Shown: piece by piece, positions 16,830-25,091 of the stretch
How the letters are laid out: every line of letters starts with the position of its first letter
How positions within the stretch are numbered: the stretch's first letter is position 1
Source of the DNA: Auritidibacter ignavus
GTDB taxonomy: Bacteria; Actinomycetota; Actinomycetes; Actinomycetales; Micrococcaceae
Reading direction: 5' to 3'
DNA length: 39,138 bases
Assembly: GCF_003703835.1 (NCBI RefSeq)
Contig: NZ_RDQR01000024.1
Span: 1-39,138, forward strand
Position numbers and translations under genes: made by a program
The notes under the pieces: model-generated
Told to the model about the DNA's origin: nothing
Database searches by the model: none
Seen by the model: only the letters and a program-made list of their open reading frames with translations

Positions 16830-18740
16830 GTGTCAGAACAGCAAGTACTCAACAATCGGTATGAGATCGGCGAGCTCATCGGTCGCGGCGGAATGGCCGA
16901 CGTCTACCTGGGCCACGATCAACGCTTAGGTCGCCAGCTGGCGATCAAGATGATGCGCCCGGATCTGGCACGCGACCCCCAATTTCAGACCCGGTTCCAA
17001 CGCGAGGCCCACTCCTCGGCTGCCCTGAATCACCCGAATATCGTGGCAGTGTTCGACACCGGAGAAGAGCGCCTGCCCGATACCGATCACACCGGGGTAT
17101 CCTGCCCCTTTATGATCATGGAGTACGTCTCCGGCTCCACCTTACGCACCTTGTTGCGCTCCAGTGAGGTCAGCATCGATGACGCGGTGCATTGGATGTC
17201 AGGAGTTCTGGCTGCGCTGAACTACTCGCACGAACACGGCATCGTGCACCGCGACATTAAACCGGCCAACGTGATGGTGACCGAGACCGGCGATGTGAAG
17301 GTCATGGACTTCGGGATCGCCCGAGCGCTGTCAGATTCCTCCACAACCATGACGCAGACCCAAGCGGTCGTCGGCACCGCCCAGTACCTCTCCCCCGAGC
17401 AGGCTCGCGGCGAGCAGGTCGATTACCGCTCCGATCTGTACTCGGCCGGTTGTGTGCTGTTCGAACTGGTTACCGGCCGTCCCCCGTTCGTGGGCGAATC
17501 ACCGGTCTCGGTGGCCTATCAGCACGTGCGGGAAGACCCCCCGATGGCCTCGACCATCAACCCAGACGTGACCCCGGCCCTGGAAGCGGTGATCACCAAA
17601 GCCCTGTCGAAAGATCCCGATGATCGGTTCGATACCGGTGCCGACTTCGCCCAAGCCTTGGAAAATGCCCACTACCACGGCATCTTCCCCGATCACGACG
17701 AAGAAGCCACGGCCCAGCACACCACGGTGCTGCCGGCTGCCGTGCCGATGGCCGGCCCCGGGTCGGAGGCCGAGGCCACCCAGGCATTCCCCACCGTCTC
17801 GGCCACCGAATCCGAGCAGGACCCCCTGGATCCCTTTGCCCCGAACCACGACGACGAGGGCTACGTGGTCGAAGATCTCGACGAGCCCCAACCGCGCAAG
17901 AAGAAAAAATCTACCGCGTGGATCTGGATCGTGGTCCTGTTGCTCTTGGCCGGTGCCGGCGTGGCCGGCTGGTGGTTCTATCAAGACTGGCAGCAACAAC
18001 AGATTGAACAATCCCAGGTCACCGTGCCGGACGTGGCCGGGATGTCGCAGACCGATGCCCAAAATGCATTGACCACCGCCGGATTGCGTCCGGTGATTGA
18101 GAACGTCCACGACGACGAAATTGCCGCCGATATTGCGGTGGGTACCGACCCGGCTGCCGGCGAGACGCTACAGGAATATGATGAGATCACCTTGAAGATC
18201 TCGATGGGCCCCGAAGAGGTCGTGCTCCCCGAGGATTTGGCTGGTGCCTCTGAGGCGACCGTGCGCGATACGCTGGAAGATCTGGGCCTGCAGGTCGGCG
18301 ATATTAACTACGTCAATTCGGCCACGGTGGATCGTGACCGACTGGTTAATACCAACCCGGAGCTGGGTTCAACGGTCTCCTATGGGGCAACGATTTCGTT
18401 GCAGATGTCCAACGGTCAGGTCGAAGTGCCCGATGTGATCGGCAGATCTCAGGCCGATGCCGTCAGGGCCCTGGAAGCTGATGGTGTGGGACTGTCGGCC
18501 AATGTGGAGACCGAAGAGACCGATGAAGCCCAACCCGATACGGTCATCAAACAGTCGGTGACCGGTGGCAAAACCGTCGATCAGGGCTCCACCATTACCA
18601 TTACGGTGGCCATTGAACCACCAGAACCCACCCCGACCGACGAGCAGACCACAGCCGAGCCCTCGCCGGAGGAACATACCACCAGTCCGGAGGAGTCCGA
18701 GCCGGAGGAGACCACACCCACACCGGAGGACGAGAACTAA
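16830..18740 (+). CDS. pknB: Ser/Thr protein kinase PknB with three PASTA domains
   Basis: A 636-residue transmembrane kinase. The kinase domain (about 10-275) has the glycine loop GRGGMADVY, Lys40, HRDIKPAN with Asp142, DFG and SPEQAR. A basic stretch KKKKS leads into one transmembrane helix near 365-385. Three extracellular PASTA units follow (about 395-595), then a Pro/Thr/Glu-rich tail. PASTA kinases sense muropeptides or lipid II and phosphorylate wall-synthesis and division proteins. Mycobacterial PknB has four PASTA units, so this one is a unit shorter. The GTG start has a weak GATAGGA upstream. The last gene of the cluster, it faces trpG across 43 bases with no clear terminator. Confidence 0.93.
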   Translation: MSEQQVLNNRYEIGELIGRGGMADVYLGHDQRLGRQLAIKMMRPDLARDPQFQTRFQREAHSSAALNHPNIVAVFDTGEERLPDTDHTGVSCPFMIMEYVSGSTLRTLLRSSEVSIDDAVHWMSGVLAALNYSHEHGIVHRDIKPANVMVTETGDVKVMDFGIARALSDSSTTMTQTQAVVGTAQYLSPEQARGEQVDYRSDLYSAGCVLFELVTGRPPFVGESPVSVAYQHVREDPPMASTINPDVTPALEAVITKALSKDPDDRFDTGADFAQALENAHYHGIFPDHDEEATAQHTTVLPAAVPMAGPGSEAEATQAFPTVSATESEQDPLDPFAPNHDDEGYVVEDLDEPQPRKKKKSTAWIWIVVLLLLAGAGVAGWWFYQDWQQQQIEQSQVTVPDVAGMSQTDAQNALTTAGLRPVIENVHDDEIAADIAVGTDPAAGETLQEYDEITLKISMGPEEVVLPEDLAGASEATVRDTLEDLGLQVGDINYVNSATVDRDRLVNTNPELGSTVSYGATISLQMSNGQVEVPDVIGRSQADAVRALEADGVGLSANVETEETDEAQPDTVIKQSVTGGKTVDQGSTITITVAIEPPEPTPTDEQTTAEPSPEEHTTSPEESEPEETTPTPEDEN

Positions 18741-18783
18741 CCCGCAAGGCCCGGCACCGCCCGGCAACCCCGGGTAGATGTGG

Positions 18784-19377
18784 CTAGAGGGTGTTCACCC
18801 AGTTGCGCAGCATCTCGTGGCCACCTTCAGTCATCAGTGCCTCGGGGTGGAATTGCACTCCCCAAATCGGCAGGTGGCGATGCGCAAAGGCCATCGGTAC
18901 CCCATCCGCTGTTGTGGCGGTGACCTCCAAGACGGTCTCATCCACGGTGTCACGTTCGGCTGCCAGGGAGTGGTAACGGGTGGCGGTAAAGGGATTTGGT
19001 ACCGCATCAAACATCGGGTGATCGGTGTGGGTCACGCTCGAGTTCTTGCCATGGAGCTGTTGGGCAGCGCGGGAGATCCGGGCCCCGTACACCTCACCGA
19101 TGGCCTGGTGCCCCAGACACACACCATATAGTGGCTTGGCCTGCTCAGCGGCCCAGCGAATCAGGTCCATGCTCACTCCCGCCGAGCTGGGATCACCGGG
19201 ACCCGGGGAGATGAGCACCCCGTCAGCGACCTGCGCGCGTTCCACGAACTCCTCCCAGCTCAGCGCGTCATTGCGCAACACCTCAACCTCGGCACCCGCG
19301 TCGCGCAAATAGTTGATCACGGTGAACACGAAGCTATCGTAGTTGTCAATCACCAGAATGCGGGGGGACCTGGACAT
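18784..19377 (-). CDS. trpG: Glutamine amidotransferase, TrpG/PabA type
   Basis: A 197-residue class I glutaminase that supplies ammonia to anthranilate or aminodeoxychorismate synthase. The triad is Cys87 in YGVCLGHQ, with His177 and Glu179 in QFHPEAL; the oxyanion motif SPGPGDP is present. The ATG at 19375-19377 is preferred because it overlaps the upstream small gene's stop as TGATG; a GTG three bases earlier is possible. There is no synthase component I beside it, so tryptophan versus folate use cannot be decided. A TrpG-like gene at this point next to pknB is conserved in many Actinobacteria. Confidence 0.9.
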   Translation of the reverse strand: MSRSPRILVIDNYDSFVFTVINYLRDAGAEVEVLRNDALSWEEFVERAQVADGVLISPGPGDPSSAGVSMDLIRWAAEQAKPLYGVCLGHQAIGEVYGARISRAAQQLHGKNSSVTHTDHPMFDAVPNPFTATRYHSLAAERDTVDETVLEVTATTADGVPMAFAHRHLPIWGVQFHPEALMTEGGHEMLRNWVNTL

Positions 19378-19541
19378 CACTGCTCTGTCTCCAGGGTGGC
19401 ATCGGAGAAGAACCCGAATTCAGACATCCACGGGTAGACGAACTCCATCAGCACAAACACGATCAGGGCAAGCAGGACGAGCACTTCGATCCACTTCAGC
19501 CAGGTGGGCCCGGGCAAGATATGGAAAAACCAGGCATACAT
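19377..19541 (-). CDS. Small single-span membrane protein between sortase and trpG
   Basis: A 54-residue protein, too short for most gene-finding cut-offs. It starts at the ATG at 19539-19541 with a strong AAAGGAGA five bases upstream and stops with a TGA that overlaps the trpG ATG. The N-terminal MYAWFFHILPG is followed by a membrane helix (about 15-36, LKWIEVLVLLALIVFVLM) and an acidic, aromatic C-terminus. The good ribosome binding site, the tight packing (11 bases after the sortase stop) and the coding-like composition support a real gene. I do not recognise the family. Co-expression suggests a partner of the sortase. Confidence 0.75.
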   Translation of the reverse strand: MYAWFFHILPGPTWLKWIEVLVLLALIVFVLMEFVYPWMSEFGFFSDATLETEQ

Positions 19542-19552
19542 GATGTTCTCCT

Positions 19553-20539
19553 TTACCGTGCAGCAGCCTCAGCTGTTTCGGTTTCACGCTGGGTCTGGGC
19601 CGCGTGGTACTTTTCGTAGAGGTTCTTCATGGTCACCGGGGCCAGCTCGTGCATGGTCTCTTCGAGATCAGGATCGATCGTGGTGGCACCGGCGGGCATA
19701 TTCTCAGCGGCCACCTCGGCAATTTCCTTCGGAGGACCGTCGGCCAGTGGAACGAACTCCACCTTTTCGGCGTGGGTGACCATCCGTTCGCGCGTGGTGT
19801 ACAGCGGGTGACAGGTGGTAATGGTCAACCACTGGCCCGATGCCGGTCCACCGGGATCCAACGGGTTGGGGTCCAGGACCTCAATGGCGGTGGGAAGCAC
19901 AATGTGGTTTTGTTTCACCTCGTAAACCCACCAGCCGTTAGCGGTTTGCAGATACATCCGGTCGCCTTCGACCACCTGGTCCATATCCCACAGGATCGAG
20001 CCGTGGGTTTGCCGGTGCGCGGCCATGGCCAGATTGCCTTCTTCGCCAGGACGGGGAGAATCCGGGTAGCGCCCCAACACGCCCTGATCGATGACCTCGG
20101 GGCTAACCCCATCAAGCACCGGCGAGGACCAGTCTGAGCCCAGGCGTGGCACGTAGAGAATGCCCCACGCGTCTCCGCCGTCACCAACCTCGGCCGGCAC
20201 CGCCGGATCCGGACCATCGCCGGTGAACATCCCGTCGTAGTTGCGTTGGAAGTCGTCGATGACCTGTTGCTGGTGGGCATCAGCCTGCCGATTGGCATCT
20301 AAGTTGGTCCAGTACAGTTCCCAGACCACGAATAGCAACAGGAACACCCCGGCGGTCACCAGCAGTTCACCAAAGACACTGACCACCGTGGGTTTGGCCG
20401 GACGCAAGGACCGACGCATCTTCTGATAACTACCCGGGTGATAGTAGCCACCTGAGGGCTGGCCGGACACGTCATCATGGAACCGGCGACCGGGGCGAGG
20501 CAACCCGCCTCGGCGGGGGTGTGTGGCGTGTGTGCTCAT
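19553..20539 (-). CDS. Class E sortase
   Basis: A 328-residue membrane transpeptidase. After a Gly/Arg-rich cytoplasmic N-terminus (about 1-45), one signal-anchor helix lies near 50-75 (VSVFGELLVTAGVFLLLFVVWELYW). The catalytic residues are His in AMAAHRQTHG, Cys243 in TITTCHPLY and the downstream Arg in TTRERMV. Class E sortases replace class A as housekeeping enzymes in high-GC Actinobacteria and often prefer LAXTG over LPXTG sorting signals. No sorting-signal substrate is encoded in this window. First of a three-gene leftward operon with the 54-residue protein and trpG. Confidence 0.9.
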   Translation of the reverse strand: MSTHATHPRRGGLPRPGRRFHDDVSGQPSGGYYHPGSYQKMRRSLRPAKPTVVSVFGELLVTAGVFLLLFVVWELYWTNLDANRQADAHQQQVIDDFQRNYDGMFTGDGPDPAVPAEVGDGGDAWGILYVPRLGSDWSSPVLDGVSPEVIDQGVLGRYPDSPRPGEEGNLAMAAHRQTHGSILWDMDQVVEGDRMYLQTANGWWVYEVKQNHIVLPTAIEVLDPNPLDPGGPASGQWLTITTCHPLYTTRERMVTHAEKVEFVPLADGPPKEIAEVAAENMPAGATTIDPDLEETMHELAPVTMKNLYEKYHAAQTQRETETAEAAAR

Positions 20540-20570
20540 GTTCTTCTCTCTGACCAGGCGAGCTCAACCA

Positions 20571-20612
20571 GTAGGTAGAATGTCGTCCTGGACCATTCTA
20601 TGTCCGACCTAC
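20571..20612. promoter_or_regulatory. Nested inverted repeat between sortase and crgA
   Basis: In the 107-base divergent gap, GTAGGT (20571-20576) pairs with ACCTAC (20607-20612) and AGAATG (20577-20582) pairs with CATTCT (20594-20599). It could be an operator shared by the sortase operon and crgA, or a cruciform. No promoter pair is clear enough to place. Confidence 0.35.
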
Positions 20613-20646
20613 CACACTGTCCGCAATATCCACGTCAGGAAGTCCT

Positions 20647-20883
20647 GTGACGAACTCAGATCCAACTCGCCGTGAAGTGCTCGGAGAAGACATCGAGCCT
20701 GATCCGCTACCGGTTTGGTACAAGGTGATCATGTTCGGACTGATGATCATCGGTCTGATCTGGATTATCGTGTATTACCTATCCGGAGCCACGCTACCGA
20801 TCCAATCCATCGGCGCCTGGAATATCGTGGTGGGCTTTGGGATCGCCATTATCGGCTTTTTGATGACCACGCGCTGGCGCTAA
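20647..20883 (+). CDS. crgA: Cell division protein CrgA
   Basis: A 78-residue membrane protein with two helices (about 25-47 and 58-75) and the family ending GFLMTTRWR. CrgA recruits wall-synthesis proteins to the FtsZ ring in Actinobacteria. The GTG at 20647 has CAGGAAG a few bases upstream. The length and topology are typical. It stands alone and is followed by the DnaA-box region. Confidence 0.92.
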   Translation: MTNSDPTRREVLGEDIEPDPLPVWYKVIMFGLMIIGLIWIIVYYLSGATLPIQSIGAWNIVVGFGIAIIGFLMTTRWR

Positions 20884-20895
20884 ACCCACCGGTCG

Positions 20896-20989
20896 TTATC
20901 CACATTGTGGATAATATCTGTGGAGAATCACAGGATTGTAATTACACAGCTGGTATTTACTCCACATCGGTGGACAACCCTGTGGATAA
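20896..20989. promoter_or_regulatory. DnaA-box cluster between crgA and the rhomboid gene
   Basis: Three perfect 9-base DnaA boxes lie within 94 bases: TTATCCACA at 20896-20904, its inverse TGTGGATAA at 20906-20914 (one base apart, forming a 19-base palindrome) and TGTGGATAA at 20981-20989. A one-mismatch copy TGTGGAGAA lies at 20919-20927 and weaker copies at about 20957-20974. The gap between the two convergent genes is only 115 bases and is AT-richer than its surroundings. dnaA and dnaN are not here, so this is probably a DnaA-binding or titration site rather than the origin. Confidence 0.7.
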
Positions 20990-20998
20990 ATTCGTTCG

Positions 20999-21952
20999 TT
21001 ACAATGTGATGGACAGTGCGCCGACCCAGGTCAGCACCACCAGCACCACGAAGACCGCGGCAATGGCCAGCCAGGTGCCCAGCTGAGCCACCGCGGTCGC
21101 GGATAGACCGCCGGAAGCGCTTGGCGAGGTGGGGTCAGTCATGCGCTTGCTGAAGAGTTGGTGCAGACCCAGCATCAGTCCGGCGGTAAGACCCCCGGTG
21201 ATGAGTCCACCAATGTGGCCCTGCCAGGAGATATTGCTACCCACGAAGGAAATCACCAGGTTCAACACGATCAACGCGGTGATCGAAGCCAGCTGTCCGC
21301 CGGACTGGCGTAGCAGAATGAACATGGCGGCAAACAGGCCGTAGACCGCCCCGGAGGCACCGACAACTGGAACATGAGGTTCAGAGAGAAACAGCACGGC
21401 CACCGAGCCGCCAAAAGCGGACAGCAAGTACAGACCCAGGAAACGCACCCGGCCCAGGGCCGGTTCCAGGGCGCGTCCCATCATGTAGAGCACCAGCATA
21501 TTCATCAGCAGGTGCACCGGGTTGGCGAGGGAGTGCACAAAGGCCGAGGTGATCATGCGCCAGGGCTCAAAAGGGATCCAGGGGTATTCCAGTGCTACCG
21601 CCGAGGTATACACGCCGGCGTATTGGAATAACTGAGTCACGCCCTGCGGTTGAGCGACAGTCACCCACTGCAGGATATAGACCACCACACACAGTCCCAT
21701 CAGACAATACGTCACCCAAGGCGTATCACTGCGCCGAGTGGTGCGGGCACCCTGGTTCTGATGCACGCAATCGGCGCACAACACGCCCACCTCGGTGGGT
21801 TGTTGGCATTCGCCGCAGGCCGGTCGGCCACAATTCTTACAGCGGACATAACTGACCCGGTCCGGGTGCCGGTGGCAGACCGGTTGTGGTTCGGAGGCAG
21901 AAGAGCCGGGCGAGGCACCATATTCCGGCGGGTTCGAATCTGAGGTGGTCAT
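20999..21952 (-). CDS. Rhomboid-family intramembrane serine protease
   Basis: A 317-residue membrane protease. The N-terminus (about 25-65) is a B-box-like zinc finger with paired cysteines and histidines (CHRHP, CKNCGRPACGEC, CADCVHQ). Six to seven transmembrane helices follow. The catalytic dyad is visible: Ser200 in GASGAVYG and His246 in GHIGGLITGG. The zinc-finger/rhomboid architecture is typical of actinobacterial homologues near crgA and ppiA. The substrate is unknown. The C-terminal end faces the DnaA-box cluster. Confidence 0.92.
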   Translation of the reverse strand: MTTSDSNPPEYGASPGSSASEPQPVCHRHPDRVSYVRCKNCGRPACGECQQPTEVGVLCADCVHQNQGARTTRRSDTPWVTYCLMGLCVVVYILQWVTVAQPQGVTQLFQYAGVYTSAVALEYPWIPFEPWRMITSAFVHSLANPVHLLMNMLVLYMMGRALEPALGRVRFLGLYLLSAFGGSVAVLFLSEPHVPVVGASGAVYGLFAAMFILLRQSGGQLASITALIVLNLVISFVGSNISWQGHIGGLITGGLTAGLMLGLHQLFSKRMTDPTSPSASGGLSATAVAQLGTWLAIAAVFVVLVVLTWVGALSITL

Positions 21953-22055
21953 ACCGGGAGTCCTTGGGTGGGGTCGTTGTGGTCACAGCACAACACCGCC
22001 GATTCCACCATCAGCGCGGAACCGGCGGTGTGAGCTCATCAGTGATCGGCTGGAT

Positions 22056-22601
22056 TTAGAGCTCGGTGATCTCGATCGAGGAAATCACCACATCATCAAC
22101 CGGCTTGTCGTTCCGGCCGGTGGGTACTGCGTTGAGTTGGTCGACAACCTGCTGGGAGGTGGGATCGGTGACTTCACCGAAGATGGTGTGCTTGCCCTGC
22201 AGCCAGGTGGTCGGCACTGAGGTGATGAAGAACTGGGAGCCGTTGGTGCCCTTGCCGTTACGGATACCGGCGTTGGCCATCGCCAGCTGATAAGGCTCGT
22301 TGAAGGTCAGTTCGGGGTGAATCTCATCGTCGAACTCGTAACCGGGACCACCGATCCCCTGACCCAGCGGATCGCCACCCTGGATCATGAAGTCCTTGAT
22401 GATCCGGTGGAAGATGGTGCCGTTGTACAGCGGGGTACCGGTTTTGGTCTCACCACTGGCCGGGTCGGTCCACTCCTGCTCGCCGGTGGCCAGGCCCACA
22501 AAGTTCTTCACGGTCTTTGGAGCGTGGTTACCGAACAGTTCGACCACGATATCGCCGAGATTGGTATGGATGGTCGCTTGGTGCGTTGCAATTGAACTCA
22601 T
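22056..22601 (-). CDS. ppiA: Peptidyl-prolyl cis-trans isomerase, cyclophilin type
   Basis: A 181-residue cytoplasmic cyclophilin that speeds proline isomerisation during folding. Active-site features are FHRIIKDFMIQGGDP (the catalytic Arg/Phe/Met/Gln), NGSQFFIT and HTIFGEVT. The ATG at 22599-22601 (MSSIATHQATIHTN) gives the family start; the open frame continues upstream to 22694 but is non-coding in character. No signal peptide. It keeps its usual place next to the rhomboid gene. Confidence 0.92.
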   Translation of the reverse strand: MSSIATHQATIHTNLGDIVVELFGNHAPKTVKNFVGLATGEQEWTDPASGETKTGTPLYNGTIFHRIIKDFMIQGGDPLGQGIGGPGYEFDDEIHPELTFNEPYQLAMANAGIRNGKGTNGSQFFITSVPTTWLQGKHTIFGEVTDPTSQQVVDQLNAVPTGRNDKPVDDVVISSIEITEL

Positions 22602-22853
22602 GGTTTCTATTCTTTCATGACCGGGGGGTTTCATGGCGATATCCGCGGTGAGAAAAACCCGGTTTACGATCCAGCCGTACTGGAGCACAATCACACCCGG
22701 CTAACACACCGCAGTCAGAGTATCCTGTTTCCTGTTGTCATTCATGACTTGTCGCGACATCTTTCGTGGCCACGCACTCACACAATAGAAGACTGCGAGA
22801 TTCCCGCGTAGGCTAGAGACGAAGCTAGTGTCCCTAATGGAGGCGAGACCACG

Positions 22854-23651
22854 ATGTCGAAACGTTCTACTCAAAAAGCCGCACGTCAGGCCGAGAAGAA
22901 GCTGAAGAAGGCTTCTGGGTCGGTCCAGTCGACTTTGGCCGATAACTTCGAGAACGCCAAAGAGTGGGCGGCTCCAAAGGTGGAGAACGCCCTGAACTGG
23001 GCGGGAGAAACCTTCCAGGACGGCGTGGAGAAAGCCACCCCGCTGGTTCAGCGTGGTGTGGATAAAGTCTCCGAGGCTCTTGAGGCCGCTCGGACCAAGG
23101 TTGTCGAAGACTACGCACCAGCTGCCACCGAACAGCTGGCTCAGGCTGCCGAGAAAACCGCGAACGCCGTATCCGACCACGATGTTCCGGCACCGGTGCA
23201 GAACGTGCTAGAAACCGTCACCGGCGATAAGAAGGCCTCCAAGAAACTGAAGAAGGCACTGGAGAAATACACCAAGTCTGCCGAGAAGACACTGCAGAAG
23301 CAGCATAAGAAGGCCAAAAAGGAAGCCAAGAAGTCCAAGGCTGGTAACAAAGTCTGGATCTTCGTGGGTCTGGCCGTGGCCGCCTCGGGTGCTGCTTTCG
23401 CCATCTACCGCTTGACCAAGCCTGTCGAGGATCCCTGGAAGAACCCGACCCCACAGCCGATCGCTCAGGGCACTCCCGCTACTCCGGGCGCACAGCGCTC
23501 CGGGCGGAACGCCGAGCAGAAGCCGGCCGCTCAGCCCGCTGTCACGTCGGAGACCGGCTCGAACGAGCAGGATCAGAACACCACCGAGGTGACGATCGAT
23601 ACCTCCGCGTCCTCTCAGTCCTCCGGCGCTCACGCCGCCGAGAAGAAGTAA
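22854..23651 (+). CDS. DUF5324-like Lys/Ala-rich membrane-anchored protein
   Basis: A 265-residue protein of unusual composition. Residues 1 to about 165 are highly charged amphipathic helix rich in Lys, Ala and Glu, with histone-H1-like KKAKKEAKKSKAG patches near the end. One hydrophobic helix (about 167-186, VWIFVGLAVAASGAAFAIY) follows, then a disordered Pro/Gln/Ser tail. The pattern and the position beside ppiA match the DUF5324 group. The basic coiled-coil-like region could touch DNA or the membrane. The function is unknown. GGAGGCGAG lies ahead of the ATG. Confidence 0.75.
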   Translation: MSKRSTQKAARQAEKKLKKASGSVQSTLADNFENAKEWAAPKVENALNWAGETFQDGVEKATPLVQRGVDKVSEALEAARTKVVEDYAPAATEQLAQAAEKTANAVSDHDVPAPVQNVLETVTGDKKASKKLKKALEKYTKSAEKTLQKQHKKAKKEAKKSKAGNKVWIFVGLAVAASGAAFAIYRLTKPVEDPWKNPTPQPIAQGTPATPGAQRSGRNAEQKPAAQPAVTSETGSNEQDQNTTEVTIDTSASSQSSGAHAAEKK

Positions 23652-23673
23652 CACTCACGGCGCAGTAAGTACC

Positions 23674-23717
23674 TAACCCCACAGTGGGGGCTATGCTCCA
23701 CCCCCACTGTGGGGTTA
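23674..23717. terminator. Bidirectional hairpin overlapping the methyltransferase stop codon
   Basis: A perfect 17-bp inverted repeat (23674-23690 and 23701-23717) with a 10-base loop sits between converging genes. The arm core ACCCCACAGTGGGGG is itself nearly palindromic. The TAA stop of the leftward methyltransferase gene (23715-23717) is the first three bases of the stem on that strand. There is no long T run. Confidence 0.75.
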
Positions 23718-24638
23718 ACGGCCGGATGTCGCCAAGGGTTGATAGGTCTCCAACCCGTCCGGCATGGACCGCAGATACGCGACCTCGAGATCGGGGAGTC
23801 GGTGCTGGTAACGCTGATGCATCACGCTGATAGCATCGGGGTTTTGATCAATCATCACGAAATGACGCCCTAAGCGTCCGGCCACCGCACCGGTGGTGCC
23901 GGATCCGGCAAAGAAATCCAGCACGGTATCTCCGGGTGCTGAGGAGGCCTGAACGATCCGGCGGAGGATGCCTTCTGGCTTTTGGGTGGCGTAGCCGGTT
24001 TTTTCTTTCCCCGTCGGAGAGACAATAGTGTGCCACCACACGTCAGTGGGTAATTTACCTCGTGCTGCTTTTTCAGCGGTCACCAGTCCCGGGGCCATAT
24101 AGGGTTCCCGGTCCACCTCTGCACTGTTGAAGTAGTACTGCTGGGGGTCTTTGACGTAGACCAGAATCGTGTCGTGTTTGGCCGGCCATTTCTTCTTACT
24201 GCGGGCACCGTAGTCATAGGCCCAGATGATCTCATTGAGAAAACAGTTCCGCCCGAACAGAGCATCCAGCAGCACCTTGGCGTAGTGGGCCTCACGGTAG
24301 TCGAGGTGCAGGTAGAACGTACCGGTGGGTTTCAATAAGCGCCAAGCCTGTTCCAGCCGGGGCACCAGGAATTCCCAATAGTCCTCAAACTGATCGTTAT
24401 AGGCATACAGGTGACCCTTGATGGTCTGGTAACGAGCGCCTTTAAATCCTCGGCGGGTGCCCTCAGCCGACCGCGTGGTGGCCATATTCTGCCGGACTTG
24501 GCGTTTTCCGGTGTTAAAGGGTGGATCGATATAGATCAGATCGATTGATGCATCGGCCAGTCTTTGCAGTAGCCCCAAATTATCCCCCAGAATCACGGCG
24601 TGAGGATGCTGTAGGGAGAACCGGTCGGCGTTTGTCAT
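23715..24638 (-). CDS. Orphan beta-type N6-adenine/N4-cytosine DNA methyltransferase
   Basis: A 307-residue S-adenosylmethionine-dependent methyltransferase. The catalytic motif IV is DPPF (Asp38 to Phe41) and comes before the SAM-binding motif VLDFFAGSGTTG (near 245), the beta-class order. The middle has YTRK-like helices and KWPAKHDTILVY. The DPPF form is usual for N6-adenine enzymes, although N4-cytosine cannot be excluded. There is no restriction endonuclease or specificity subunit nearby, so it is probably a solitary regulator-type or housekeeping methylase. The target sequence cannot be read from the protein. The gene lies downstream of the conserved division cluster. Confidence 0.85.
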   Translation of the reverse strand: MTNADRFSLQHPHAVILGDNLGLLQRLADASIDLIYIDPPFNTGKRQVRQNMATTRSAEGTRRGFKGARYQTIKGHLYAYNDQFEDYWEFLVPRLEQAWRLLKPTGTFYLHLDYREAHYAKVLLDALFGRNCFLNEIIWAYDYGARSKKKWPAKHDTILVYVKDPQQYYFNSAEVDREPYMAPGLVTAEKAARGKLPTDVWWHTIVSPTGKEKTGYATQKPEGILRRIVQASSAPGDTVLDFFAGSGTTGAVAGRLGRHFVMIDQNPDAISVMHQRYQHRLPDLEVAYLRSMPDGLETYQPLATSGR

Positions 24639-24720
24639 GCCTCCAACTCTAACGGCGCCGGCTGTAGCCTAGAGACAACTGTCACGTTAGCTGGCGTGTT
24701 TATCGCGTCCGAAAGGAGCC

Positions 24721-25050
24721 ATGGTCATGTACTTCATTGTGGTCCGTCACGAAGTCAAGCCTGAGTCTGTTGAGAAGTGGCCTGACATTGTGCAGGAGTT
24801 CACCGAGTCCACGCGCGCCGAAGAAGGGAACCTCTTCTTCTTCTGGTCCAAATCATTGGAGGCCGATAACGAGTTCATCCTCATCGAAGGGTTCACCGAC
24901 GACGGTGCGGCCCCACATGTGAACAGTGAGCACTTTGCCAAGGGGCTGGAGGCGATGCGTCCGCATCTGCTGTCGACTCCGAAAATTATCTCCCGCCAGG
25001 TTGAGGGCAACGGTTGGGACGAGATGGCTGAGCAAAAGATCGAGGGCTAA
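24721..25050 (+). CDS. Antibiotic biosynthesis monooxygenase (ABM) domain protein
   Basis: A 109-residue single-domain protein of the dimeric alpha-beta barrel fold: an N-terminal strand YFIVVRHEVKPE, a helix, then GNLFFFWSKS, EFILIEGF, and HFAKGLEAMRPHL. This matches the ABM/YgiN group, which includes quinol monooxygenases and heme-degrading enzymes. The strong GAAAGGAGCC directly before the ATG suggests high expression. It lies 41 bases ahead of the adenylate-forming enzyme and may be first in that operon or a separate gene. No catalytic residue is diagnostic, so the substrate is unknown. Confidence 0.75.
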   Translation: MVMYFIVVRHEVKPESVEKWPDIVQEFTESTRAEEGNLFFFWSKSLEADNEFILIEGFTDDGAAPHVNSEHFAKGLEAMRPHLLSTPKIISRQVEGNGWDEMAEQKIEG

Positions 25051-25091
25051 CCTCTTGTCCGGTTACTGGCCGGAAACGTAAGCTGTGCCAC

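Noticed and set aside
20884-20998. Chromosomal origin oriC at the DnaA boxes
   Set aside because: The actinobacterial origin lies between dnaA and dnaN, neither of which is present, and there is no clear AT-rich unwinding element. It was kept as a DnaA-binding cluster only.
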